Positions 9,126 through 18,316 of a stretch of DNA of 64,000 nucleotides are shown here, piece after piece. The stretch spans positions 1-64,000 of the forward strand of contig DATLYW010000038.1 in assembly GCA_035574315.1 (NCBI GenBank). Direction: 5' to 3'. Below the pieces are notes generated by a model. That model worked only from the letters and a program-made list of their open reading frames with translations, made no database searches and had not been told where the DNA came from. Position 1 is the first letter of the stretch, and the number at the start of each line of letters is the position of its first letter. The DNA comes from Candidatus Zixiibacteriota bacterium (GTDB lineage: Bacteria; Desulfobacterota; Binatia; UBA9968). A program made the translations under genes and the position numbers.

Positions 9126-10235
9126 TCAGGCGTTGCCGGCGGCCACCCAGGAACCGTCTTTGAAGATCGCCGCGAGGATTTTCGCGTCCTCGGGGCCGGG
9201 CAGGACCTCCTTCAGGTGGCGCTGATGCTCTTCCGGAGAAAGGAGCACGCCGTCGACGCTGTAAGGCTTGCCGGCGTACTCTCCGATCTCCCGGTTGAAC
9301 TTCAGGTCGGGCGGGCGCAGCCTGGGCTGGTCCGCGGGAACCCACTGGTTGAGTTGCTCGATGATCTGGCAATTCTCGCGGTAGTAAAGCTCGCGCGACT
9401 CCTCGTTCAGCCGGTCCAGGTCTTTCGGCGGAGCGGACGCCTCGGCCTCGTTGAAGCGTCCTTTGAAGCCCCAGCGGTAGAAGCGCGCCGCCGAGCCGGA
9501 ACGGTCCTTGCCGAGAAGGTCGTAGCCGGTGGACAGCCACTTGTTGAGGTACTTCTGCAGAATGGGAATCGGAACCTTCCCCGCCTTGACGACGCGCGCG
9601 AGCCCGGTCTGGCCGGTGAACAGATGGAAGGCCTCCTCCTTGAGCATCGGCCCCATGCTGCGCGACAGGGGAGCGAAGCTCGAGCGGCGCAGCATCGTGA
9701 GCTGGTACTTGCCGTCGCGATCGATGAAGCAGGTGTAGGTGAAGAAATCGATCCAGTTGTCCACGGGCTTGTTGAAGGCGCCGAGAAGCCGCGTGCCTTC
9801 GTAGGCCCTGCGCTCCAGCAGCTTGCGCGCCTCGAGCTTGCCGGAGTCGCCGAAATGGCTCACCAGGATGTGGCACATCTGCCAGCCGTGGCGCATCTCC
9901 TCCCGCATCACGCGCAGCAGACACTGGCGGTCGTAGTCGCTCGGAGCGGTGTCGACGAGCTTGCGCTGCTGCTCGGAAGAGGCGAATTCGGTGTCGCCCT
10001 GATAGTAGATCAGGTGAAGCAGCGCGTCGCGCATGTCCTGCGTCGGAATGTCGAGCACCTTGGAGAACTTCTTGCGCCCCTTGAACTCGCCGAATTCGAT
10101 CTCGTCGTGCGTTCCGCCGTCGTAAAAGGCGTCGAAGTTATAGTCCTTGATCAGGGAAGAATCGAAACCGATATCCTTCTGCCACTTGAAGAAGAGATCC
10201 TTCCAGTCGTCGAAAGTTGCGATCTTCTGCGCCAT
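9126..10235 (-). CDS. BoxB/PaaA-like di-iron oxygenase, orphan
   Basis: A 369-residue ferritin-fold oxygenase of the phenylacetyl-CoA/benzoyl-CoA epoxidase family. Similarity to BoxB is clear around MREEMRHGWQMCHILVSHFG, LLGAFNKPVDNWIDFFTYT and MGPMLKEEAFHLFTG; EExRH and EExFH supply di-iron ligands. BoxB proteins are usually about 470 residues, so this one is shorter. Neither a BoxA-type reductase nor a BoxC or ligase gene lies nearby, so the substrate is unknown. Two ATGs in tandem follow AGGAGG; the second (10235) has the better spacing. An exact sigma-54 promoter at 10435-10450 points at the gene with a leader of about 190 bases. It stands directly upstream of coxB. Confidence 0.75.
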   Translation of the reverse strand: MAQKIATFDDWKDLFFKWQKDIGFDSSLIKDYNFDAFYDGGTHDEIEFGEFKGRKKFSKVLDIPTQDMRDALLHLIYYQGDTEFASSEQQRKLVDTAPSDYDRQCLLRVMREEMRHGWQMCHILVSHFGDSGKLEARKLLERRAYEGTRLLGAFNKPVDNWIDFFTYTCFIDRDGKYQLTMLRRSSFAPLSRSMGPMLKEEAFHLFTGQTGLARVVKAGKVPIPILQKYLNKWLSTGYDLLGKDRSGSAARFYRWGFKGRFNEAEASAPPKDLDRLNEESRELYYRENCQIIEQLNQWVPADQPRLRPPDLKFNREIGEYAGKPYSVDGVLLSPEEHQRHLKEVLPGPEDAKILAAIFKDGSWVAAGNA

Positions 10236-10434
10236 CATGCCTCCTGGGGTAATCTTCGTGCCGGCTTTTCTCCCGGGCGTCCGGAAAATTTCAGACGGCA
10301 GTCCCGTGCAACGCGCCCCGGCGCGCGGCTGCGCCTGTGCGCCGACCGCGCGAGTCCGGGGGGATGCCGTTCCTCGATTTCACTGGACCTTGGGATGCCG
10401 CACCGAATGGATTGGCTTGTTGCGCGTCGATTTT

Positions 10435-10450
10435 CGCAAGAGGAATGCCA
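10435..10450 (-). promoter_or_regulatory. Sigma-54 (-24/-12) promoter, BoxB-like gene
   Basis: On the minus strand the sequence is TGGCA-TTCCTC-TTGCG, an exact match to TGGCA-N6-TTGC. It faces the di-iron oxygenase gene and possibly the cox operon behind it. Confidence 0.7.
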
Positions 10451-10510
10451 GCGAAGGGTCGTGGCAATCGGCGTGTAAAATCAGGCACTTGCTTCGCCCC
10501 GGCCGATGCG

Positions 10511-10532
10511 CCATTCCTATCGCTCGGAATGG
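10511..10532. promoter_or_regulatory. Inverted repeat, possible activator site
   Basis: CCATTCC and GGAATGG form a perfect 7-bp dyad with an 8-bp gap. Its distance upstream of the sigma-54 promoter is in the range used by enhancer-binding activators. Function is inferred from position only. Confidence 0.35.
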
Positions 10533-10651
10533 ATGCGACCTGTGTTCCTAAAATCTGGAATGAGGAGGCGCCGTAACGGAGCGCCTGCGGCAGGGGGGAA
10601 ACGTTTCGATCGCGGTGCGCGAAGCGGGCCTGGCCAGACCGCTGCGGCGTG

Positions 10652-11041
10652 CTACAGGTCGTAGACGGGCGTGTGGAGGGCGACGTGCTTGCCGAGCGCG
10701 ATCGCGTTGACGATGTCGGCGCGGCTCACGATGCCGAGAACCTGGCCGTTGCTCATGACGGGCAGGCGTTTGATCTTGTGAGTCGTCATCAGGCGCGCGA
10801 TCTCCTCCACGGGAGCGTCCGCCGGGACGCTGATGACCTTTCGGCTCATGATCTCGCGAACGCTCTTGCCCTTCTTCGAGACGATATCCGATTCGGAAAC
10901 CACGCCCACGATTTTGCCGGTCTTGTCGGTGACCGGCGCGCCGCTGATCTGGTTCTTGATCAAGATCATCGCGAGCTGCTTCACCGTCGTGGTGGGACTC
11001 ACGGTGATGACATCCCTGGTCATGATGTCCTTCGCAACCAT
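10652..11041 (-). CDS. CBS-domain protein (two CBS motifs)
   Basis: A 129-residue protein consisting of a CBS pair: VAKDIMTRDVITVSPTTTV to VGVVSESDIV, then VREIMSRKVISVPADAPV to LGIVSRADIV. Such stand-alone Bateman modules bind adenine nucleotides and report energy state; the partner is unknown. The start at 11041 has AGGAGG at a spacing of eight; an in-frame GTG at 11050 is too close to that site. It is the first of six CBS-containing genes in this window. Confidence 0.85.
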   Translation of the reverse strand: MVAKDIMTRDVITVSPTTTVKQLAMILIKNQISGAPVTDKTGKIVGVVSESDIVSKKGKSVREIMSRKVISVPADAPVEEIARLMTTHKIKRLPVMSNGQVLGIVSRADIVNAIALGKHVALHTPVYDL

Positions 11042-11142
11042 GCCGTGCACCTCCTTCGCGGCAGCCGCCTGCTTTCAGACGGTCACGGTCGCGGAACGCC
11101 GGCCGACGCCGGAACGCCGCTTCCCGCTCCCGCGGCGGCGTC

Positions 11143-12159
11143 TCAACCCAGCCCCTTTTCCGCCATCATCGCCGCCACGTCGCCGACGCGACAGCTGTAG
11201 CCCCATTCGTTGTCGTACCATGACAGGATTTTCGCCATCTTCCCGTCCAGAACCACGGTCGACAGGGCGTCCACTATCGAGGAAGCTGGATTACCACGGA
11301 AATCGCTCGAAACCAAGGGCTCGTTGCAGTACTCGAGTATCCCCCGCAAGCGGTTTTTCGAGGCCCGTTCGAGAGCGCCGTTGACGTCTTCCACGGATGC
11401 CGATTTCTTGAGATCGACCACGAGGTCGACCACGGAGACCGTGGAGGTCGGGACGCGCAGCGAAAGGCCGTGCAGCTTGCCTTTGAGCTCGGGCATCACC
11501 AGGCCGATCGCTCTGGCGGCCCCGGTGCTGGTCGGGACGATGTTCATCGCCGCCGCGCGGGCGCGCCGCAAATCCTTGTGCATCAGGTCGAGGATGCGCT
11601 GGTCGTTGGTGTAGGCGTGCGTCGTCGTCATCAGGCCGCGCTCGATGCCGAAAGTTTCGTGCAAAACCTTTGCCACCGGGGCTAGGCAGTTCGTGGTGCA
11701 CGAGGCATTGGAGACCACGTGGTGCTTGCGCGGGTTGTAATCGGAATCGTTGACGCCCAGGACGAGCGTGAGGTCCTCGTTGGTCGCGGGCGCCGTGATG
11801 ATCACTTTTTTGGCACCGGCTTCCAGATGCGCGCGGACCTGCGCTCCGTCGGTGAAGACCCCCGTCGACTCGACGACGATCTCGACGCCGAGCCGGCTCC
11901 ACGGCAGCCTCGACGGATCCTTCTGGTTGAGCACGGCGATGTTCCAGCCGTCGACCTTCAGCATTCCCTCGCCCACCTCGACGGGCCCGGGGTAGATGCC
12001 GTAGGTGGAATCGTAGCGGAACAGGTGCGCGTTGGTCTTGAGGTCTGCCATGTCGTTGATCGCCACCACCGTAAGCTCGTTCTTGTGACGCTGCAGCATC
12101 GCCCTGAGACTGAGGCGCCCGATCCGGCCGAATCCGTTGATCGCTACTTTGGTCGGCAT
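11143..12159 (-). CDS. gap: Glyceraldehyde-3-phosphate dehydrogenase, type I
   Basis: A 338-residue enzyme catalysing phosphorylating oxidation of glyceraldehyde-3-phosphate. The N-terminal Rossmann motif (INGFGRIGR), the catalytic [13 protein letters not shown] (active-site Cys), the substrate-binding PTSTGAA block and C-terminal [10 protein letters not shown] are all present. The length is normal. It follows the PPi-phosphofructokinase gene by 45 bases in the same direction, so two consecutive glycolytic enzymes are probably cotranscribed. Good ribosome-binding site (AGGAGG) before ATG 12159. Confidence 0.96.
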   Translation of the reverse strand: MPTKVAINGFGRIGRLSLRAMLQRHKNELTVVAINDMADLKTNAHLFRYDSTYGIYPGPVEVGEGMLKVDGWNIAVLNQKDPSRLPWSRLGVEIVVESTGVFTDGAQVRAHLEAGAKKVIITAPATNEDLTLVLGVNDSDYNPRKHHVVSNASCTTNCLAPVAKVLHETFGIERGLMTTTHAYTNDQRILDLMHKDLRRARAAAMNIVPTSTGAARAIGLVMPELKGKLHGLSLRVPTSTVSVVDLVVDLKKSASVEDVNGALERASKNRLRGILEYCNEPLVSSDFRGNPASSIVDALSTVVLDGKMAKILSWYDNEWGYSCRVGDVAAMMAEKGLG

Positions 12160-12204
12160 GGTTCCTCCTGAGTGGGAAGCGGTCGCCGCTCGCGAGGCGC
12201 CGCG

Positions 12205-13524
12205 CTAGGCGCCGCCGCGAAGCGTCGTCAGATAGCCAAATCGTTCCCTGAACTGTTCGGGCGTGCACGGGTTGCCGCCCGAGGCTGCCGCGCGGGCGAG
12301 AAGGCTCAGACGCTCGGGTTTTTCGAAGTCCTCCCGCTCCAGCCGGATCATGTACTCGCGGGCGATCTTGTACGACGGCTTGTCGATGTCGACGGCGCGG
12401 ATGCGCGATTTCCCGGTTGCCGGATCGAGCAGGCTCGCGAAGTCGAGGTACTCGAGCTGGCCGCCGATCAGGCAGACCAGCGCCCCGGTAAGCCGGGCCG
12501 CCGGACCGGTGGGATTGAGCAGAAACTCCACCGCGCCGTAGCCGAGCGCACGCACGTACTCGCAGTCGAACGCGATCGGCGGAGCGGAGCGCAGCTCATA
12601 GCCGATGTTCTTGTGAACCACCGTGATCGGCGTCCGCCGGGCGGCGAAGCGGCGCTCGATCAACGTCTTCAGGATATAGGCCAGGTCGACCTCCGCGAGG
12701 CGGAGGTGGCCGTAGTCGTCGTGCGCGATCCGTACCGCCTCGATACCGTTCAGCTCCTCGGGCGGCAGGCGCTCGAGCAGCCCCTCGGCGATGATCGCCA
12801 CGCCATCGGCCCGGTTCCACAGCGCCTTGCGCTTGAGGATCGCGCCTTCGAGGATGTCGCAAACGGTCTCCAGGTGAATCGGGCCCGTGAACTCCTCCGG
12901 AATGACGGTCAGCGTGGCGCCGGTGGACTTCCCGATGCCGAGCGCGAGGTGGCCGGCGGAACGTCCCATAACCACCACGAAGTACCAGCGGCCGGTGCTG
13001 CGCGAATCCTCCATCAGGTTCTGAACGATGGAGGAGCCGAGCTGGCGCGCGGTCTCGAAGCCGAAGGTCGGGATCTCCCCCGGCAGCGGGAGATCGTTGT
13101 CGATGGTCTTGGGAACGTGGCAGACCCGGATGCGCCCTCCGGCCTGCGCCGCGACCCGGCTCGCGGCGAACATCGTGTCGTCGCCGCCGATGGTGGCCAG
13201 ATAACCGATTCGGAGAGCGTCCAGGCTGGCGACGACCTGGCGAAGGTCCTCGTTTCGTTTGGTAGGATTGGCGCGCGAGGTGTTGAGGATCGATCCCCCC
13301 TGGAAATGAACCCGGGACACCTGCTCGTGGTCGAGCTCGCGGACGTGGCCGGTGTCTCCCGCCATCAGCCACTGGAAGCCGTCATAGATGCCGAGCACGG
13401 CGTGCCCGCGATTGCGCGCCTCGAGCGTCAGCGCGCTGATGACGCCGTTGATGCCCGGCGCCGGCCCTCCGCCCACCAGCACACCGACATTGGGGTTCTC
13501 GGGGGAACGGCTCATGGTCTCCAT
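12205..13524 (-). CDS. pfp: Pyrophosphate-dependent 6-phosphofructokinase
   Basis: A 439-residue PFK-family protein. Residues that set phosphoryl-donor specificity point to PPi: the nucleotide-loop motif is GGDDT (Asp in place of the Gly of ATP enzymes) and the catalytic block is PKTIDNDL (Lys in place of the Gly of ATP enzymes). MGRSAGHLAL is the fructose-6-phosphate loop. PPi-PFK is reversible and saves ATP, so with GAPDH this supports glycolysis and gluconeogenesis under low energy. The start at 13524 follows AGGAAGG; another in-frame ATG lies three codons later. Confidence 0.9.
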   Translation of the reverse strand: METMSRSPENPNVGVLVGGGPAPGINGVISALTLEARNRGHAVLGIYDGFQWLMAGDTGHVRELDHEQVSRVHFQGGSILNTSRANPTKRNEDLRQVVASLDALRIGYLATIGGDDTMFAASRVAAQAGGRIRVCHVPKTIDNDLPLPGEIPTFGFETARQLGSSIVQNLMEDSRSTGRWYFVVVMGRSAGHLALGIGKSTGATLTVIPEEFTGPIHLETVCDILEGAILKRKALWNRADGVAIIAEGLLERLPPEELNGIEAVRIAHDDYGHLRLAEVDLAYILKTLIERRFAARRTPITVVHKNIGYELRSAPPIAFDCEYVRALGYGAVEFLLNPTGPAARLTGALVCLIGGQLEYLDFASLLDPATGKSRIRAVDIDKPSYKIAREYMIRLEREDFEKPERLSLLARAAASGGNPCTPEQFRERFGYLTTLRGGA

Positions 13525-13715
13525 GAACCCTGCCTTCCTGCGGTCGCCCGCTGCCGCGAGAAACTATGAAAGCCTTCCCGGCCTTGCCTCCGCGCCCGGA
13601 GCCGGAATCGGCGAATGCTTTGCAGTCCTGCGAATTCCGCCTGTATTATTTTCACACCGGAGAAAAATTCCGGACCTCAGCCGTTTCCTTCCTTGATAAT
13701 GGATCTCTCGAGTCG

Positions 13716-13731
13716 TGGCATGTCCCTTGCT
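13716..13731 (+). promoter_or_regulatory. Sigma-54 promoter, ferritin-like operon
   Basis: TGGCA-TGTCCC-TTGCT, an exact -24/-12 match about 90 bases before the ATG at 13821. A short dyad (CCGGA, 7 bases, TCCGG) lies about 40 bases upstream at 13661-13677. Confidence 0.8.
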
Positions 13732-13820
13732 CGAAAGAACGTTGCGAGGCGGAAGAAAATCGCAGCTTCATTATAGGTCCGATTTGCCGCCGATCAAGGA
13801 CCGGACGAGGAGAAAAAAGT

Positions 13821-14327
13821 ATGGACGACATAGCCGTATTGTTCGGATTGGAAACCGCGACCGGCCAGCGCGGAGAGCTTTCCCCGATCGAGAGGTTGCT
13901 GAACGAGTTCGAGACCCATGAGTCCAGGGAAGAGGCTTCGATCAGCCATTACAAAAAGATCCTGGCCATGGCTCCCAACCCGGTGATCAAGTTCATTCTC
14001 CAGCTCATCATTTCGGACGAGGAAAAGCATCGCGCCGTGATCCACGCCATGATCAACACGCTCCGCGGCAGCATGCTCTGGAGCAAGCCGGAAGGAGCGC
14101 TCGATGGGGTGGCCGATCTCGGGGAACTGAACCATCAGCTGCGCTCGGTGACGGAGGATCTGATCGCCCTGGAGAAGGAGGGGGTCCGCGAATGCAAGGC
14201 TCTTGTAAAGGAAAGCAGCGGATACTATTATGGAATATTCAAGATCCTCTTGGAATCGATGATCCGGGACTCCGAAAAGCATATCGAGCTGCTCGAGTTC
14301 CTGCGCGAGCGGATGGGTGAGGCGTGA
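13821..14327 (+). CDS. Ferritin-like di-iron protein
   Basis: A 168-residue four-helix protein with two E-x2-H motifs (EEKHRAVIH in helix 2, SEKHIELLEF in helix 4) and acidic residues in helices 1 and 3 (ESREEASISHYKK, EKEGVRECK), the layout of a di-iron site. It may store or detoxify iron and peroxide. The start at 13821 has GAGGAG upstream; the frame is open further upstream but crosses the sigma-54 promoter. It overlaps the next gene by four bases (GTGA), suggesting translational coupling and a joint complex. Confidence 0.8.
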   Translation: MDDIAVLFGLETATGQRGELSPIERLLNEFETHESREEASISHYKKILAMAPNPVIKFILQLIISDEEKHRAVIHAMINTLRGSMLWSKPEGALDGVADLGELNHQLRSVTEDLIALEKEGVRECKALVKESSGYYYGIFKILLESMIRDSEKHIELLEFLRERMGEA

Positions 14328-14824
14328 CGGCGGAAGACCCGCTTGAGCTTTTCGAACGTTTTGCCGAGATCGAGCGGCTGGTCTCGAAGATCTATTTTCG
14401 CTTCTCCCACGTCTTTTTGAACCACCCGTTGCGCGACTTCTGGTGGAACATGGCGAAGGAGGAGGAGCAGCACGCGCTCATCTTGCTCGCCTGCAAGGAC
14501 GTGATCGCCAACTACGAGGAAGACCGGCTCGATCCGGACCTCTCCCGGGGCAAGGCGGAGGAGCTGAAGGCCCGTCTGCTCTCCTATCTCGAACGCGGGA
14601 CAGCGACTTTGGGGGTCGAAGAGAGCTTTCGCCTGGCCCTGGAGATCGAAAATTCCGAGATCGACGCGATTTACGGCAAGTTGCTTCAGCTCGGAGGGCC
14701 GCAAATCGCCAAGACCATGGAAAACCTGGGCGTTCCCGCGAGCGTTCAGCGGCAAAAGCTCAAGGCCGCCCTGCGGGAGTACTGCTCCGACCCGGACCTG
14801 CTCAAGGAGAGCGAAAGGCTTTAG
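14324..14824 (+). CDS. Rubrerythrin/ferritin-like protein
   Basis: A 166-residue helical protein starting at GTG in the stop of the previous gene. Helix 1 (FAEIERLVSKIYF), helix 2 with EEEQHALIL and helix 3 (ALEIENSEIDAIY) match the rubrerythrin core, but a second E-x2-H in helix 4 is not evident, so the metal site may be incomplete or completed by its partner. No rubredoxin domain. It probably forms a hetero-oligomer with the gene before it and is cotranscribed from the sigma-54 promoter at 13716. Confidence 0.75.
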   Translation: MTAEDPLELFERFAEIERLVSKIYFRFSHVFLNHPLRDFWWNMAKEEEQHALILLACKDVIANYEEDRLDPDLSRGKAEELKARLLSYLERGTATLGVEESFRLALEIENSEIDAIYGKLLQLGGPQIAKTMENLGVPASVQRQKLKAALREYCSDPDLLKESERL

Positions 14825-14900
14825 CCGAGCCCGAAGCGGGAGCCGCCGGGCGCTCGCGCTCTGCGGAGGCATGCCCGGGCCGGCGCCGACGTAAGGCAAG

Positions 14901-15845
<945 letters not shown>

Positions 15846-15989
15846 CTCAAGGTCCGCGTCCTTGGGTCCATGGTCCGGCATACCGGGGCCGGGGCCCTGG
15901 GTCCACCGATTCCACGAATCCGGGGTTGAAGCCCGGGGATTCGGGGCTCTCTCGCCCGACGTCAGGCGTTTTCCCCTGATCCGGGGCGC

Positions 15990-16005
15990 TGGCATCGCTG
16001 TTGCG
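15990..16005 (+). promoter_or_regulatory. Sigma-54 promoter, APH-AAA kinase
   Basis: TGGCA-TCGCTG-TTGCG, an exact -24/-12 match. The start codon chosen for the downstream gene (GTG 16031) lies 26 bases on. A TTG at 16001 inside the promoter cannot be the start. Confidence 0.75.
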
Positions 16006-16030
16006 AATCGGCCTTTCGGAGGCAACCGGC

Positions 16031-17620
16031 GTGGGAAACCCCGGGCTCAAGAAGGCGGCACAGAGCGACTCCGACCAGAAGTCGATCGTTGCGGCCATGA
16101 TGGAGCCGGGCTTCTATCCGAAGCGACCGGCCGAGGTCACACACAAGGAAACCCACATCTCGCACCTCTTCTTTGCCGGCGATCTGGTTTACAAGATAAA
16201 AAAAGCCGTTCGCTTTCCTTTTCTCGACTACTCCACCCTGGGAAAACGGCGCCGCTTCCTTTACGAAGAGTTGCGGCTCAACCGCAGACTCGCGCCGTCG
16301 GTCTACCTGACTATCGTACCGATCACGGCGACCCGAACGGGGTGGCGGCTGGGAGGCTCCGGTCCCGTCCGGGAATACGTTCTGGTCATGCGCCGGCTGC
16401 CGGAAAACCGCATGCTGCCGGCGTTGATCCAGTCGGGGGAGGCGACCCCCGGAATGATGCGCGAGCTGGCCGAGCTGCTGGCGGCGTTCCACAAGCAGGC
16501 CCCGCCGGCGCCGCCCGGGAGGACCGCGGACTATCCTGCGGCGGTGCGTGGCGCGTGGCTCGCCAACCTCGCGGACCTCGAGCCGTTCACCGGCTCTGTT
16601 CTCGGCAGGGATACGTGGGCCGGCCTCAAGGAGCTCGGGGAGGTTTTTGTCGACCGCCAACGCTCCTTGCTGGAGCGCCGGCACGCCGGCGGCTGGATCC
16701 GGGACGTGCATGGAGACCTGCACTGCGATCACGTCTGCTTCGCTCCCGAAGGCATTCAGGTCTTCGACTGCATCGAGTTCAGCCGCGATCTGCGCCGCTG
16801 TGATCTCGCCTCCGAAATCGCTTTCCTCGTGATGGATCTGGAGGTCCGGGGTGCCGGCGCGCTGGTCGAACCTTTTCTCTCCCGCTACCTTGAGCTGGTC
16901 GAAGACCGCGACATGCCCCGTCTGCTGCCGTTTTACAAGGCGTACCGGGCGCTGGTGCGGGGCAAGGTCGGAGCGCTGCGCGGCGCGGGCGACGTCGCCG
17001 CCCCCTACTTTCGTTTCGCCGCACGCTACGCGTGGGACGCGGTGAAACCGTTTCTGGTGGTGGTTTGCGGCCTCACGGGCTCGGGCAAATCCACGCTCGC
17101 CCGGGAGCTGGCGCAAAGGTTGGGGATGGAAGTGATCAGCTCGGACCGGGTTCGCAAGACGGCGGCAGGCGTCCCCGGAGCGCACACCGTGCCGTATGGC
17201 GAAGGTCTCTACAGCCCGGAGATGACGGAAAGGACATACGCCGAAATGGCGGCCGAGGCCGAAAGACGCATCGAGGAGGGAAGCGGCGCGATCCTGGACG
17301 CGACCTACATCAAACGATCGCACCGGGAAGAGATCAACCGGGTCGCGGCCCGGCACCGGACGCCAGTCTGCTTCATTCGATGCTTCGCGCCGGACGAGAG
17401 CGTTCAAGCGCGGCTGGCGGAACGCGCGGCGAAGGGCGGCGACTGGTCCGACGGACGGTGGGAAATATTCCTGCGGCAAAAAGAAGAGGCCGAGCCGTAC
17501 GCCGGGGAAGGGGAAAACCGGCTCGATCTCGATACCCGGGAGCCGCCCGACTCGCTGGCGGAGCGTTGCGAACGCTTCATCCGCGACTGCTTGAAGAAGG
17601 CGGCGCGCGAGCCGCGCTAG
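16031..17620 (+). CDS. Bifunctional phosphotransferase-fold / AAA_33 kinase protein
   Basis: A 529-residue fusion. The first 330 residues are an aminoglycoside-phosphotransferase-like kinase fold with catalytic loop VHGDLHCDHVCF and metal site FDCIEFS. The last 190 residues are a P-loop nucleoside-kinase-like domain with Walker A CGLTGSGKST and a DATYIKRSHREE segment. This arrangement is a known but functionally uncharacterised family; small-molecule phosphorylation is likely, drug resistance is not implied. The GTG start at 16031 has GGAGG at a spacing of eight and lies just after the sigma-54 promoter. It converges with the DksA-like gene. Confidence 0.85.
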   Translation: MGNPGLKKAAQSDSDQKSIVAAMMEPGFYPKRPAEVTHKETHISHLFFAGDLVYKIKKAVRFPFLDYSTLGKRRRFLYEELRLNRRLAPSVYLTIVPITATRTGWRLGGSGPVREYVLVMRRLPENRMLPALIQSGEATPGMMRELAELLAAFHKQAPPAPPGRTADYPAAVRGAWLANLADLEPFTGSVLGRDTWAGLKELGEVFVDRQRSLLERRHAGGWIRDVHGDLHCDHVCFAPEGIQVFDCIEFSRDLRRCDLASEIAFLVMDLEVRGAGALVEPFLSRYLELVEDRDMPRLLPFYKAYRALVRGKVGALRGAGDVAAPYFRFAARYAWDAVKPFLVVVCGLTGSGKSTLARELAQRLGMEVISSDRVRKTAAGVPGAHTVPYGEGLYSPEMTERTYAEMAAEAERRIEEGSGAILDATYIKRSHREEINRVAARHRTPVCFIRCFAPDESVQARLAERAAKGGDWSDGRWEIFLRQKEEAEPYAGEGENRLDLDTREPPDSLAERCERFIRDCLKKAAREPR

Positions 17621-17624
17621 AAAC

Positions 17625-17975
17625 TCAGCCGGCCTCGGCCCTACTGCGCCGGCGCTCGCAGAGAGCGCAGAGCTCGACGGCCGGCGTGTCCTCGAGACGT
17701 TCGGCGTCGAGCGGGCTGTGGCAGCTGGTGCATCGGCCGTAAAGCCCGGCCTCAACTCTCCCCATGGCCGCCTCCACTTCGGCGAGCTCCTCGTAATACC
17801 AGCCCGCGACGCGCTCCAACAGCCGGACCCGACTGCGGTAGGCGACCCGGTCCATCCACGGCGCGCTTTCGTCGAGCCGGCGGCGCTCGACCTTGAGATG
17901 CTCGACCGTCATCTCGATCTCTTTGCGGCGTTGACGGAGCCGATCGAAATAGATCGCATAGCCAGCTCGCGTCAT
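17625..17975 (-). CDS. DksA/TraR-type C4 zinc-finger protein
   Basis: A 116-residue protein: a coiled coil (residues about 10-75) followed by a C4 zinc finger, CTSC then CALC, embedded in YGRCTSCHSPLDAERL. This is the DksA/TraR fold, whose members enter the RNA polymerase secondary channel and change promoter response, in DksA together with ppGpp. The DksA acidic tip residues cannot be assigned with certainty, so polymerase binding is inferred. The start at 17975 has AGGAGG at a spacing of six. The longer frame upstream has no support. Confidence 0.8.
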   Translation of the reverse strand: MTRAGYAIYFDRLRQRRKEIEMTVEHLKVERRRLDESAPWMDRVAYRSRVRLLERVAGWYYEELAEVEAAMGRVEAGLYGRCTSCHSPLDAERLEDTPAVELCALCERRRSRAEAG

Positions 17976-18316
17976 GGAGATCCTCCTTTGGTTTTCGCAC
18001 GGGTGATCTGCCACTTCGCAGCCAGGAGAGCGGAACGCAGATCGACGCCGATTTTTGCAAGAGCACCCGCAATTTCGGTGCCATGGGCCAGCCGCGCGCT
18101 CTCGCCCGAAAAGCGCGTCTTTTCGAGGGAATTTCCAGGCAAACGAGGCTGGGCGCTGTCTTTCGTCTCCTGCTGAATCGTCAAGAGTGCCATGGACGGG
18201 AGCCGCGCGTTCCGGAAAATGCGAACGGACACGTTGGACCGAACGTTGCATGGGATCGCAGAGGACCGTTCTGCGCGGCGGGTGATCGCGCGACTCCACG
18301 GGCTTCGGAGGCCGAG
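17976..18316. other. Divergent intergenic region, DksA-like / multihaem cytochrome
   Basis: 341 bases without a gene. On the plus strand TGGAC-CGAACG-TTGCA (18235-18250) keeps the GG-N10-GC spacing of sigma-54 promoters but departs from consensus at -24, so it is only a weak candidate for the cytochrome gene. Confidence 0.4.

Larger units (their letters stand above)
10239..10651. other. Intergenic region with sigma-54 promoter and upstream dyad
   Basis: About 410 bases without a credible gene. It holds the minus-strand sigma-54 promoter at 10435-10450 and, 61-82 bases upstream of it, a perfect 7-bp inverted repeat (CCATTCC, 8 bases, GGAATGG) at 10511-10532, a plausible enhancer-binding site for the sigma-54 activator. 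The rest shows nothing recognisable. Confidence 0.5.
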
